Position numbers and translations under genes: made by a program. This document shows, piece after piece, positions 31,285 to 41,981 of a DNA stretch of 64,000 bases. The DNA comes from Emiliania huxleyi CCMP1516 (Eukaryota > Haptophyta > Isochrysidales > Noelaerhabdaceae), in NCBI RefSeq assembly GCF_000372725.1, contig NW_005196094.1, positions 443,435 to 507,434 of the forward strand, given 5' to 3'. The notes below the pieces were generated by a model that was given only the letters and a program-made list of their open reading frames with translations, had not been told where the DNA came from and did not search any database. Position 1 is the first letter of the stretch, and each line of letters starts with the position of its first letter.

Positions 31285-33078
31285 CTACTTACGTATGTCA
31301 TGCGCCGCGTCGCTGTGGGCGCTCGCCGTGACGACGAGGCTGCGAACCTTAAACTTGGTGCCGCCACCGGGCGAGCTGGCGTTGAGGACTTGCAGCTGGA
31401 GTTCGCATCGCGCCACTGCGCCCCAAATAGGAAAGTTGTGGGTGATGTAGATGGAGGCGCGCTCCTCTGGCCGATGCGCATCGAGCATGTGGGTCGAGCA
31501 CGAGCAGACGCTGACGCAGCGCAGCTCGACCTTTCCCATGCCCTCGTACGAGGCGAGGTACTGCAAGCCGAGGTGTACAGCCGCGCTCTTGTTGTCCGCG
31601 GCGCCGGCACCCTCGCCCTCCAGCACGCGCGTGTCGACCACGGCGCGCAGGGTCGCCCCCGCTTCGAGTGCCACCACGCCCTGGCTGATCTTGGCGCTCC
31701 GGCTCAGCGCGCGGCGGCAAAAGAACCAGCCCTGCGGCTTGGTCGCCAAGAAGGCGGGTAATCGAGCAGCGAAGCGAGACACCGGGCACTCGTCACCGGG
31801 AGGCGCGCGCGCCACACAGCCCTCCCCGCCACTCACTCCCGCGGAGTGGTACCTCCGGCCGGGCAATCCGGCCAGCGGAGGCTGCCGCGTGGGCACCGAT
31901 GTCGGGTGCCACACGCCGGCAGCGGCGCAGCTCGCCGACTGCCAGCCGATCGGCTGCCTCGTTTGAAAGAGGTGGTTGAGGCGGCCATTCTGAACTGTCG
32001 GCTGCAAGAAGGAGTAGCAGCGAGCCGCGGGCGGCGAGACAGAATTCCGCCGGTGCAGCGGAGTGGGAAAGGCCGCACTGCCCGCTTTCCCGCCGCTGGT
32101 GTCCCACGGTGGCGCGCGAGCAGCTCCGCTTCCGCGGCCGCCCCGAGAGTAGGCAAGCCGCACGCGGTCCACATAATGCCGCAGCATCTGATCGACGTAC
32201 TGCAGGCCATGCCGGCCATTGACTGGATGCAGGCAGTCTGGGCCGGTAATGTCATCGATGCTGAAGCCGGTGGCGCCTGCTCTGACGTGTGGCATCAGCG
32301 CACGGTGCACAGAGATGCACGCCTGGCCATACCGCTCACACACCGCACTCGCCTCGTCCTCGACGACCGACCACGGCGTCTTCGGATAGCGCATCGACCC
32401 GATTCGATCTCCTTCGCGGAAAAGAGCGGGTGGTGTGCCAGGCGACTTCGCCATGTTGCACCAGGCGTGCACAGAGAGGAGGAGGAGCAGCGGGCGAGGG
32501 CGCATCATCAGCAACCTGCGCGCGACGGCCTCGACAGCGAAGCGGTCAAGACTTTGCGCCATCGAGCCAAATTCAAGGACCACCATATCGAGCTGAGTTG
32601 GAAAATGTGAGAAGAGGCAGGGCAGCACTGCCTGCGCAGGCGTGGCGTCTAGTGCGCTGTTGTTGAGCTGGTGCTGCGGGTGCGGCCACAAGCTATTGAA
32701 GTGCTCGAGAAGGCTAACAGCCCAGCCCTTGACTGGCCGCTTACGAGGCTCGCCCCATGACATTTCGGCCAAGCTCACACCGTCAAACTCCATGCACCGC
32801 TTGTAGGGCTGGTCAAGACAGCCACCATGCTGTGCGACAGAGGCCCCAAAGACTCCGAGGCGAAGAGGCTTGCCGTCATTGAGCCGCTGCAGGAGCGGAC
32901 TCCATGCCTCAGGACGCCCCATTTGGACGATGGCGCGATCAAGCGTCTCGCGGTCGAGAGACGGCGTGGCGAAAGGCGTGTTGGCCATTATTGCAATAGT
33001 CGGGAGAGGCCCGGAACTTTGGGACTTGGGTTCAAGTAAGTTTGGGGGGGGGCCGCTACCGTGCAGCTGAGCTAACAT
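31285..33078 (-). CDS. SGNH/GDSL-type hydrolase-like protein
   Basis: Uninterrupted 597-residue frame. An N-terminal SGNH-like domain is indicated by RLGVFGASVAQHGGC (block I, nucleophile Ser about residue 80), LDMVVLEFGSMAQS (block III position, with the usual Gly-x-Asn-Asp altered to EFGSM) and DCLHPVNGRHG (block V, Asp-x-x-His). Such domains are serine esterases acting on acyl or acetyl groups, often of polysaccharides. The C-terminal 230 residues have no recognised domain but are natural in composition (FRVRS-like beta segments, paired Cys in CVSVCSCS). Start could be 33078 or the internal MANTPFATPS at 32988. No signal peptide is evident. Confidence 0.7.
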   Translation of the reverse strand: MLAQLHGSGPPPNLLEPKSQSSGPLPTIAIMANTPFATPSLDRETLDRAIVQMGRPEAWSPLLQRLNDGKPLRLGVFGASVAQHGGCLDQPYKRCMEFDGVSLAEMSWGEPRKRPVKGWAVSLLEHFNSLWPHPQHQLNNSALDATPAQAVLPCLFSHFPTQLDMVVLEFGSMAQSLDRFAVEAVARRLLMMRPRPLLLLLSVHAWCNMAKSPGTPPALFREGDRIGSMRYPKTPWSVVEDEASAVCERYGQACISVHRALMPHVRAGATGFSIDDITGPDCLHPVNGRHGLQYVDQMLRHYVDRVRLAYSRGGRGSGAARAPPWDTSGGKAGSAAFPTPLHRRNSVSPPAARCYSFLQPTVQNGRLNHLFQTRQPIGWQSASCAAAGVWHPTSVPTRQPPLAGLPGRRYHSAGVSGGEGCVARAPPGDECPVSRFAARLPAFLATKPQGWFFCRRALSRSAKISQGVVALEAGATLRAVVDTRVLEGEGAGAADNKSAAVHLGLQYLASYEGMGKVELRCVSVCSCSTHMLDAHRPEERASIYITHNFPIWGAVARCELQLQVLNASSPGGGTKFKVRSLVVTASAHSDAAHDIRK

Positions 33079-34338
33079 AAACGAGAGTGTGTGGGCGAGG
33101 GGCCCCGGGCGGCGATCGTGGGCTCCCCCGTGCGGCTGGCTGCTGCGCGCGTGCGGCGTGGCAAGGACTAGGGCAAGGAACGAACGAGCTCGCTCGAGCG
33201 AGGCAGTCAGTCAGTCAGTCAGTCAGTGGCACGCACGTGTGTCCGCGTCGGCCGCAGGTCGGCGTCGCACACGCACCACGCCGGCGGACCCTCGGCCACT
33301 CCGGGACCCCTTTGACCCGCCAGCCGACTGCACAACCAACCCAGGATTGGCACACATAAATTATACACTGCTGTGAGCTGTGAGCTGTAAATAAATAAAT
33401 AAATACGGACACCTCTACTGTGAGATGGGTAAAAAGGGACAGGTCCCCGCCCGTGCTGAGCTGTGAGGGTCCGCCCGCAGGCGCATTTTGTATATACCGA
33501 GAGTCGGTGCCCGGTGCCGAAGCGCAGGCGGTGCCCGCAGGTCGGACCTTTTAAGACAGCATTGAGTGTATATACACTGCTAGAGATAACTGCGGATGCA
33601 TAACACCGTGCGATTTGGTGCGCCAGCTTCCTCCCGCGCCCCCGGCGCCCCCCCCCTACACGTATGGGACAGTGGAGTCGTAGCGGAATCGACCACTCAC
33701 GAGAGTACACGTATGGGCCATGTGGAGTCCTAGCGGAATCGACCCTCACGTGGGAGTAGAAAAGACGCCCAAGGTGGGGGCACAAGGCGCAAGGAGGGGG
33801 CGCGGGGAATCAGCACATGAAGCAGCATCAGGGGTGAAGCAGGGGAAGGGTGGCGTTTTCGGGTCGGCTGTGAACAAGGGTTTCCGCACGGCAGCTTTCA
33901 GATTCGTTTAGATCAGTAATTTGGCTGCTTTCGAATTTGTTTTGTTTTCAGACAGGGGGGGCCGAACCCCGCTCAGGAGGCGGCGGGCGCAGGCGCCCAC
34001 AGGGCACAGACAGGCATACACGATGGCAGCGATCCACAGAGATAAATAAATACAACGTACACCTCGACTGTGAGATGGGTAAAAGGGAACAGGTCCCCGC
34101 CCGTGCGATCTTTGTGCAGGGGTCTTTGTGTCACACGTGGGTGTGGTCGGCGACTAGCCGGGGTCGTCGTCCTCCCGTCTCCCGCGAATTCCGAATCGCG
34201 AACACTCGCTTGCTTTTTTTCGATCCTGCGTAGTAGACCGGAGGGCTACGAAGCCTTCACACTCCAAGGGGGTGAATCGCGAATGTGGGATCTAAAGCAT
34301 AAACAAATAAATAAATACGGACACCTCTCTACTGTGAG
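33079..34338. other. Repeat-rich intergenic region
   Basis: Holds three copies of dispersed repeat C (TAAATAAATAAATACGGACA, CTACTGTGAGATGGGTAAAA, CAGGTCCCCGCCCGTGC): 33388-33462, 34040-34107 and a truncated one at 34303-34338 interrupted by the hAT element. Another copy is at 54797-54862. Bases 33490-33552 (GGTGCCCGCAGGTCGGACC and neighbours) recur inverted at 43195-43255. Repeat F occupies 33755-34000. A CAGT run lies at 33208-33227. No gene seen. Confidence 0.7.
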
Positions 34339-35061
34339 TAGAGCTGTTTAACGTTGTGGGAGCTGAACAGTGTTGCTAGTGTTAACAAGTAACAACACAG
34401 AACAACAGTTGGGCTCCCCAACAACAGTAGCTAACGTTAGGCCGGCTGAACAACAATAAGGAAGGCCTGGCAGTGACCCACGACGATCTCCAGCGTCCAG
34501 TGCGGGTAATACCCGAAAACAGCCGGGAAAACCCAGGTATTTTCGGGGTTTACCCGGGTTTTTTGCCATTTTCTGCTTGCTGGCCGCTGAACAACAGTAA
34601 CAGTCAGTCAGACAGTGTTACACACCTCCTAGCATGGAGGACGGGTCCACACGCACACACACGCTGCACACGATTGGCTCGGGAGCCGACACGAGGCGCA
34701 CTGTCACCGGCCGTAGCACCGGGTCCGGACTGCTGGACACACAGCACACAGCTCACACAGGACAGCTCACGAGGTGGCGCTATGTAGTGGAGTTCTCAGG
34801 GACTGACGCGGGAGAAGAAAGTGGGGCACAGGGACAGGGACACCGTACTCACGTACTGACATCCCGCCCCGCGCCGGGGGCGGTGGCGCGCGCCGCGCCG
34901 GGACACTTTGGACCCGCAGCCTGGCATACGCCAGACCACATAGATCCGCCACAGTAACAAACAGTAACAGCATGGGCTGTGGTGAACACTTGAACAACGT
35001 TCAGGATTTCAGCCAACACTAGCGCAACTGTTAGGCCCAAAGTTAATGTTAAACAGCTCTA
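34339..35061. mobile_element. hAT-type non-autonomous element, copy 2 with an insert
   Basis: Reverse-orientation relative of the element at 25040-25409, with ends TAGAGCTGTTTAACGTT and AATGTTAAACAGCTCTA. Flanks are ACTGTGAG (34331-34338) and ACTGTGTG (35062-35069), a target duplication with one mismatch. About 340 bp of unrelated GC-rich sequence (about 34605-34950) interrupts it between two ACAGTAAC sequences. The element sits inside a copy of repeat C, whose halves resume at 35062. Confidence 0.85.
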
Positions 35062-38000
35062 ACTGTGTGAGATGGCAGAATGGGTAAAATCTAAAAAGGA
35101 ACACGGAACATGTCATATCTAACAACATAGCTGAAAAAACCCAAGAGAGGGGTGGGAGGGCGGGAGAATCCAAAAAAGCCGTCCAAAAAGCCGCAAAAAG
35201 CCAGCGCGAGCCTCCCGTTACGCGATTGCTCGATGATGCGTGGCCAGCGCGGGAGCAGGTCGGCGCCGACGCTGCCAGAACTAAGACGAGACCGCGACCG
35301 ACGGCGGGCCGTGCTGGCGAGCATCCGCGCTGCTGACGACGTGCTCGAGACTGACCTTCAGAGCGACGAGATTCTCGCATGCTTTGAGGAGGCGCTCGGC
35401 GAACGGCAGCCAGAGATGGGAGAACGGATGCTGCAGCAGGGCGAGAGGCGAACGCCGAGAGTGCGGAGGCCGCACCGCGACTGGAGGCTGCAGCAGCGGG
35501 AACATTCCCTGCTTGCACCGACCGCGGGGCGCGGCGTTGAGCCGGTGCTGCCAGACCCGGTGCCTATGCAGCTATGCTGCAAAACCCTTTGTGTGTTTTC
35601 TATCTTTGAGGACATTGGCCGCTTTCAAACGGACGGAGGAGGAGAAGGAAAGACACCCCACCTGCACGAAAACCCGCATAGTCGGTTGAAATCCGCAAAG
35701 TCTCTTTTTCACCCGTTTCGCACCGGCCCCGCCGTGTGTGCAGGCTGTCCGCGACGTGTGACAGTGACTCCAACGTCGTCGGGTAGCCTGACGCACCGCC
35801 CGGTGTCACCACTCCATCCCGCTTCAACCCGGGCGCGCGTGCAGCTGACGAGAGCCAGTCCAAACCGCCGATAGTCGGCTGACTGCCGCGCCTAGGCGCA
35901 CAAGCCCGGACGGCGCATTGCCAGCTCTCGCTTCGGAAGGTTGTCGGGTGAACATAAGAGGCCCGTTATGATGGACTGCGAGTGGGCATAATCTGCATTG
36001 CTCTCAAGCTAGGCGTGGGTCATGCTGTCGGATTGGCGCCTGAGCCGTGAGCGGGACGCGCACACGCGCTGCCCCGACATGGGCCCCCGCTCCGCGTCTC
36101 GCCTCGCGGGTCTCCGGCGCTCGCTTCGCAACGGCCAGGCGCGCTTTGAGCGGGCGAGAAAGGTGGTACTCCCGCCCTTCTCGTGCGCCGATTCTAGAGG
36201 AGCCCTACCCGGCCTGCACGCACGCGCACACTACTGGTTGATCTCGGGTGCCCCATGTGCGCACGCCGTTCGCCTTATGTGGCCTGTCTAGTGGATACGG
36301 CCCAGGCAGTAGTGTGTGCATTGAGCTCTCCACAGGCTAGCCCTTCACTTGGGCCCGACCCACGCTGTGTGGACTCTCCTGCTTGCACACCGGTGTGTGC
36401 ACACTTTTACGTGCGAAGTAAAAGTGTGCGGCTCCCTGTGCTGCTTCAAACGCGGCCCTCTCCGCCCGGCGTGACAGGGCCACTGGTGTGGCTCGATCTT
36501 AGGATGCTGCGCTGGCCTCTGGCACACCCAGCAGCGCTCGCGTCGCAGCTACCACCGAGTGGCACTCCGAACAGCATCGCACACCAGCATGGGATCCCGG
36601 CGGGATCCGGTAAAAGTGTGCACCCTCCCATAGGCTGTGTGTAGCAATGGCATACTGTGAGAGCACAGCTGCCCGTGCGCGTCGAGCTGCGCCGCGGCTG
36701 CAGCGGCATCGAAGCGCCAGAAGGGCCATTTGAGGACCACAGAGGCTCGCCACCAGCGCACAGTTGATGACGCCCACGGGGATGGCATCGCGCACACCCG
36801 CACTACGCTCCGGTGGCGCAGAGGGAGCTGGGCATGGCCTTTGCTGCTGCGCCTGCTGCGCCATCACCGCCACTGCCGAGGCTATGCTGCGCGTTGACAC
36901 TCGCGCTGCCGATTGCTGCCAATCGCGCGGCGTGAGAACAGCATCGCGGCCGCGCGAGCCGGCTTGTGCATATTGCACCGTGGCAGCGGGCTGCGTGCCA
37001 GCACCGCCGCGAGGCGTTTGAGCACCGCGTGACGACGCGCGCAGGGCCCTCCCACCCTAGGGCAACCTTATCGGCCATCGGCGGCCCGGGATGAAGCATG
37101 ATCGTGTCGCTGTCACGCCGACGAGCCTCGCACACACACCCTAATCGGGCAGCGATCAACTTTCGGATCTCGTCGGAGGCCCACGCTTTCAGAGTCAGAG
37201 TCACGCAGCGCTCTTTTGATTTCGCCTTTTCCTTTTCAGCAACCCAAACACACTACGACGGGCCGCCCAACACACTACGACGGGAAACGTTGCATCCAGC
37301 AGCAGCGAGCGAGTGGCACACGCACACAGACCCCACGCACACTATGCGCGCCAAGCGCACCACCACCGACACACAGAAACGGATACCCCGCCGCACGGCT
37401 GAGTCGACGGGCAGTAGGCAGTGCGCCTCGACACCAGGCTGCGAGTGGCGCCGGCTCACATTCGCCACGGCCACCGCGCGCCCGCTCCACACACAACTTG
37501 CTGTCCGCTGGACCCGGCGCGCTGGCACACCGCATGCGACACCGGCACACTGGCACACCGGCATCGTTCCTGCCGCACGCGCTGATCCGGCGAGCGCGCG
37601 AGCGCGGCACGGCGCGTCTGGACAACGGGCGCAAGCCGTAGCGCGCCGGCTCTGCCGGATGCACACCAATCACTTTGCAGCTGCAGCGCCGCGCCTCGAG
37701 AGGTGTTCAGTCCCGAACTGCGCGCCGAATACGGTGACGACGCGGGTCTGATGACCACCGGCCAGCACCCGTCCGGGCCGTGACTGCCTCCTCCCATCAG
37801 CAGCGCCGCGCGCCGCTCGTGCCGCGCGAGAAGGTGTTCAGTCAACGGCGGGCGCCTCGCCAGCACTGCCTGGCGCACCCGTCAAAATGTGCGCACACCT
37901 CGCCATCTCCGCCGCCTCCGAGGCCACCGGCGCCATGAGTGGTGTCTGCGCCGTCGCCGTGGGGGCCTTGGCCGGCTTGATTGGCCTCAAAGTCAGCTTT

Positions 38001-38383
38001 GCCGCCCCGCCGCGAGCGCCGAAAAAGCGTCAACCGCGCAACGGCGTGACGGAGAGAGAGCGACCGCGCTGCTTCTGCGAGCCGCTAGGAGCCGAGCCGA
38101 TGTCTATCCGAAGCCGTCTGCCGCGCGCGTCGGTCGCGAAGGGCCCGCCGGGGATCAGTTTCCACTCCTCTGAGGCTGCCGATCACCTAAACTGTACCCG
38201 TGTGTCGACGGGTGTGGAACCGGGCTCAAAAAAGCGGATATGACGTCCGGGTTTCTTTAGCTAGGTTGTTATCTCCATAATTCCGGCTCGTGTCGTCCCC
38301 GTCGTTTTTTCGTTATACGGTAAACCTGATACAAACCTGGCCAGGCTCGCCCGCAAATACCGGGCCGCACACTCAGTGTGACA
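35062..38383. other. Long intergenic region, no confident gene
   Basis: After the second 349-bp duplicate the sequence is moderately GC-rich without recognisable proteins. A perfect palindrome CACACTTTTAC...GTAAAAGTGTG lies at about 36399-36429 and ACACTTTTAC-related bases recur near 36610. Minus-strand frames at 36803-37204 and 37253-37878 are open but Arg/Cys/Ala-rich and unconvincing. Over 3 kb without a supported gene is unusual for this window. Confidence 0.45.
35134..35482 (+). repeat. 349-bp segmental duplication, copy 2
   Basis: Appears identical to 27983-28331. Here the open frame continues past the duplicated edge for about 130 more codons (to 35874) without a recognisable domain. 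Confidence 0.9.
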
Positions 38384-40375
38384 CTATGTTTTCGCGCTGC
38401 CGCGGCCCCGCAGCGCCTGCCTCGCTAGCCGGCGGATGACCCGGCGGCCGCCGCGCGTGCGCACCACGTCGAGCGTGACGGCGAGGCGTGGCTTGCGCGA
38501 GAGCGCCGCGAGCTGGTCGACGAGGCTGCGTAGCTTTCGGACGGAGACGCGGCCCGTCGCGGGGTCGGTCGCCAAGTCGTCGAGCGTGCGGCGCATGAGC
38601 GGCGATGCGTCTCCGGCGAGGATAGTGGTGAGGGCGAAAGGGTAGATGGACTCGACGATGGAGAAGGTCGGGTCCGCCGCGCGCGCGAGGCCCTCGAGGC
38701 TCGCCAGCGCGCGCGCGTTGTTGAGGAAGTAGGGCGGCAGCTCGAACTCGAAGGCAGGCGCGATCGCGGCAACCTCGCCCACCAGGGCATCGAAGCGGAT
38801 CTCGGGCAGCGCTGCGCCGGGCGGGTAGTCGAGCAACTTGCTCGCGGCGCGGGCGAGGGCGGCCTCGAGGGCGGCGCGCGTGGCCGGCTCGTCGAGCTTG
38901 GCGGGCGGCAGCAGCATCAGCTCGCCGAAGAGGGAAGCGACCTTCGCCGTGTCGCGTGCGAAGAGCAGCTGCGCGACCGCGCAGACGAGGCCCTCGCGCA
39001 CCTGCACAGGCACGTGCGAGACGAGGCCGAAGTCGATGTAGCCGAGAGCCGGCCGTGGCCGCACCCACGGCAGCGCGTCGAGCGGCGACGGCGGCGGCGC
39101 CACCTGGAGCAGGCTAAGCGAGGTTGAGTCAGGGTGGTAGAGTCCGATCAGATCCGCCGGCTTGAAGGGCTCGCCTTGAGCAAGTTGCCGCCATGCGTGT
39201 CTGCGTGCATCACGCCGGTGACGAGCAGCTGCGAGAGAGTGCAGGCCACGCCCCACCGCACCAGGCGCACCTCCTCCGCCCGGGCCGGAGAGAGAGCAAC
39301 GCGGCCGGCGAGCCGCGCGGCGAGGGCGGCGGGCAGGTCGTCTGCACCGCCGCCCGCCCTCCTGTCCGGAGGCACCAGCGGAGACCCGTCCACCCAAGAC
39401 ATGGCGATCACCTGTCGGCAGGCTCCGAGAAGGTTCATGGAAGGCTGCTGCCCACTCAATTCACCCGAGGCCGCGGCGACTCACCCGCTCGCCGCACCAC
39501 GGCGAGTACGCGACGGGCAGCACGATCTCGCCGCCGCGGCCCAGCTGCCGCCGCGCTTCGGTCCGGCGCCCGTAGACCGCGTTGAACTCGGCGATGTTTT
39601 CCGCCTCGCGCTCGTAGTCCATCTCCTCGAATAGTCGACAAAAGAACTCGTCGACCGCAGCCACCAGCGCCGGACGCACCAGCCGCCGCCCGCCAGGCAC
39701 GCGCAGCGACTCGAGCGCGCCCGCAGCCCGCCGGGCGAGCACGGCGTCGGCGGCGACTGCCGCGCGCGCGTCCGGCCGGAGCACCTTGACGGCGAGCGTC
39801 TGCGGCGGCGGCCGCCGCAGCCCGCGCCGCAGGGAGCGGCGGCCCCGCGGCAGCTGCACCTTGTACACCTGGCCGATGGAGGCGGCGGCGGCCGGCGTGG
39901 CGGGCAGCGCGCGCAGCAGCGGCGCGGCCGCAACCTCTCCGAACTCGGCTTGGATCACGGCCCTCGCGTCGGCGGTGGCAAACGGAGCCATCTCGGCCTG
40001 CAGCGCGCGCAGCTGCAGTGCGAGCCGCTCACCAGCCAGGTCGGGACGGGAGCCGAGTGCCTGGCCGAACTTGACAAACGTCGGGCCGAGCTCCTCGAAG
40101 GCCTCGCGCACCGGCGACGCCGCGAGCGCGTCCTCCAGCGCCGTCGGACCGACGGACGGCGGCGCCAGCCCAGCGAGCAGCGCGAGGAAGGTGGTTCCGA
40201 CGCGGACGCCGAGGCCCGACGTGACTCGTGCCAGCTTCCCGAGCCGGCCGGTGAGCGCCTCTGCGCCGTCGGGCGTGGAGAAGTACGTCTCGAGCGCCTC
40301 AGCGTCGTAGACGACGGGCAGGCCGGAGGATGTGGTGTGGAGGTGGGAGGAGGCGGCCAATGGCTCGATCCGCAT
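38384..40375 (-). CDS. ABC1/UbiB-family atypical kinase
   Basis: Protein-kinase-like ATPase of the ABC1K/COQ8 family, acting in mitochondria or plastids on prenyl-quinone metabolism. Exons: 40375-39485, 39411-39175 and 39103-38384, giving 615 residues; intron 1 is GT-AG, intron 2 is GC-AG. Family motifs: GPTFVKFGQALGSRPDL (KxGQ motif), AAAASIGQVYKVQL (Ala-rich loop replacing the Gly-rich loop), LAVKVLRP (ATP-binding Lys), EEMDYEREAEN (ExD), VMHADTHGGNLLK (catalytic loop) and LGYIDFGLVSH (DFG). The HxDxHxGN loop is intact, so activity is expected. A GTG in frame lies just upstream of the ATG; any transit peptide could come from an unmodelled upstream exon. Confidence 0.92.
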
Positions 40376-41981
40376 CGGTGGCACCCGTCAGCCTCAGCTT
40401 CTCATAAACCAAAACGCCGACCTCGCGCTCCGCGAAACGGCGCCACACACCGGCACACACACGGGCCACAACACCGGCCCACAAAAAGAAGTTCTTGCGC
40501 GGCTCGAGGGTTGCTCCTGACTCTGGCCTTTTCTGGGTCACGTAGCCACACCTCGCCTCCTCGGTGCGAGTGGCTGCCAGTTCGACTCTGGGGAGGATCG
40601 AACCATTAACATGGTACCTCCGGTGAGATCTCCCAGGTCGACGGCCGTCTGCGAAGATTTGAGTCCCTTCGTGTGTGAGCTACGAAAAAGATCGAAAATA
40701 GTGCCCAAGGTAACCCGGGGGAACTCGCGTCCCGGAACGCCTGCCCTACCTCGAAACACGGCGGTATCGGAGATACAGCAGCAACCTCGTGCTGCGTCGT
40801 GGGGGCGTGTTGAGTATATGAGCGACCCAGCTCGAGGGTTGCTCCTGACTCTGGCCTTTTCTGGGTCACGTAGCCACACCTCGCCTCCTCGGTGCGAGTG
40901 GCTGCCAGTTCGACTCTGGGGAGGATCGAACCATTAACAGAAGTGAAGCCTGGGCCAACATTCGGCGCAAGCCAAGGGGGGAAGATCTTTGCAAAGCGCT
41001 CGAGCATGCCGCCTGAGATGCGACGGCAGAGCGTCACCAATCCTCATTTTCCTAATGTTTTTCCTGCTGTGGGAGCAACAAATTTTCCTGCTGTGAAATC
41101 GGCGTGAAGAGAGGGAAAAACGACGGGAGGGCCCAGACCTACCCTAACTACCCCGTCATGACGTATGGCCGAGCAAAGATAAACTACCGGGCGCACAAGG
41201 AAAAATAACCCCCGAATGAGTTGCACGCAAAAAGAAATAGTTATAGATAGTACTCGGCGAGAAAAGCGTATAAAGGCCAAAGGAGGTGGGGTCCTCACCC
41301 CGGCGGCCCGCGCACGCCGTCTGAGCCTAGCGCAGCGCGAGCTCGCTCTGAGCCTAGGCCCTAGCGCAGCGCGAGATTTGCGCAGCAACCCGGCCGGGCA
41401 AACCTTGAAAAAACTTATTAGCAATACCAAACAACTCTAACACTCGTTTTTGTCGAATGTGTGCATTCGCGCGAAGTGAACTTCTATGTTAGCTCCGAGC
41501 GAGGAGGCTACTTCTCGGGAAGTTGCGGGGCGCCTCGTGGAGCTAGTACTCGTTACGCGCCTGGAATCACTAGAGAGAGAGCAAACTCTCTGATCCAACG
41601 CTCTTAACTAAAAGAATTTAATGTCGCGCCCCAACCCGCGACTGGCGCACAAGGTGTGTGGTGGCGGCGTGCCGTCCTCCCAATTAAATTTGGAGCACTT
41701 GGAGTGCAATCAGTAACCGCACATCCAGGGCCGGGGAGCTCAGAAGCGCACCCAGCGGGCCGGATGATTGGACGTTCGCAGGGAAAGGGCCTTAAAGTAA
41801 ACACGGGTCTCCGAGGCGCGAGGGTTAGTCCGCGCTCCAGGTTTCCCCTAGCAGCGGAGCGCCCCAAACACCAGACACGCACACGACGTACATCCTCACT
41901 CGACATCACCCCTCGAGGCTTCTCCGTCCGGCCTCGCCGATTTCTTTCTTTCTTTCACAAGGACAAAATACCCCGAATGCA
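40376..41981. other. Repeat-bearing intergenic region
   Basis: Contains the 110-bp direct repeats (listed separately), a short copy of repeat D at 41418-41444, and repeat A in reverse orientation at about 41690-41870. Bases 41203-41232 (AAGGAAAAATAACCCCCGAA then TGAGTTGCACGCAA) closely match the start region of the CpeT-like gene at 41958-41996. No gene is supported. Confidence 0.6.
40502..40939. repeat. 110-bp direct repeats, 328 bp apart
   Basis: Copies at 40502-40611 and 40830-40939 appear identical, from GCTCGAGGGTTGCTCCTGAC to GAACCATTAACA. Each holds an imperfect hairpin built on AGCCA...CTCGC / GCGAG...TGGCT. The left copy overlaps the upstream region of the ABC1K gene. Confidence 0.9.

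Noticed and set aside
36803..37204. Minus-strand ORF with GPPMADKVALGWEGPARVV, considered as a retrotransposon integrase tail
   Set aside because: Single short resemblance only; no integrase, reverse transcriptase or terminal repeats nearby.
40502..40611. Possible tRNA (GTTCGACTCTGG T-arm-like and B-box-like sequence)
   Set aside because: The acceptor stem, D-arm and anticodon arm cannot be folded; only a two-part hairpin remains.
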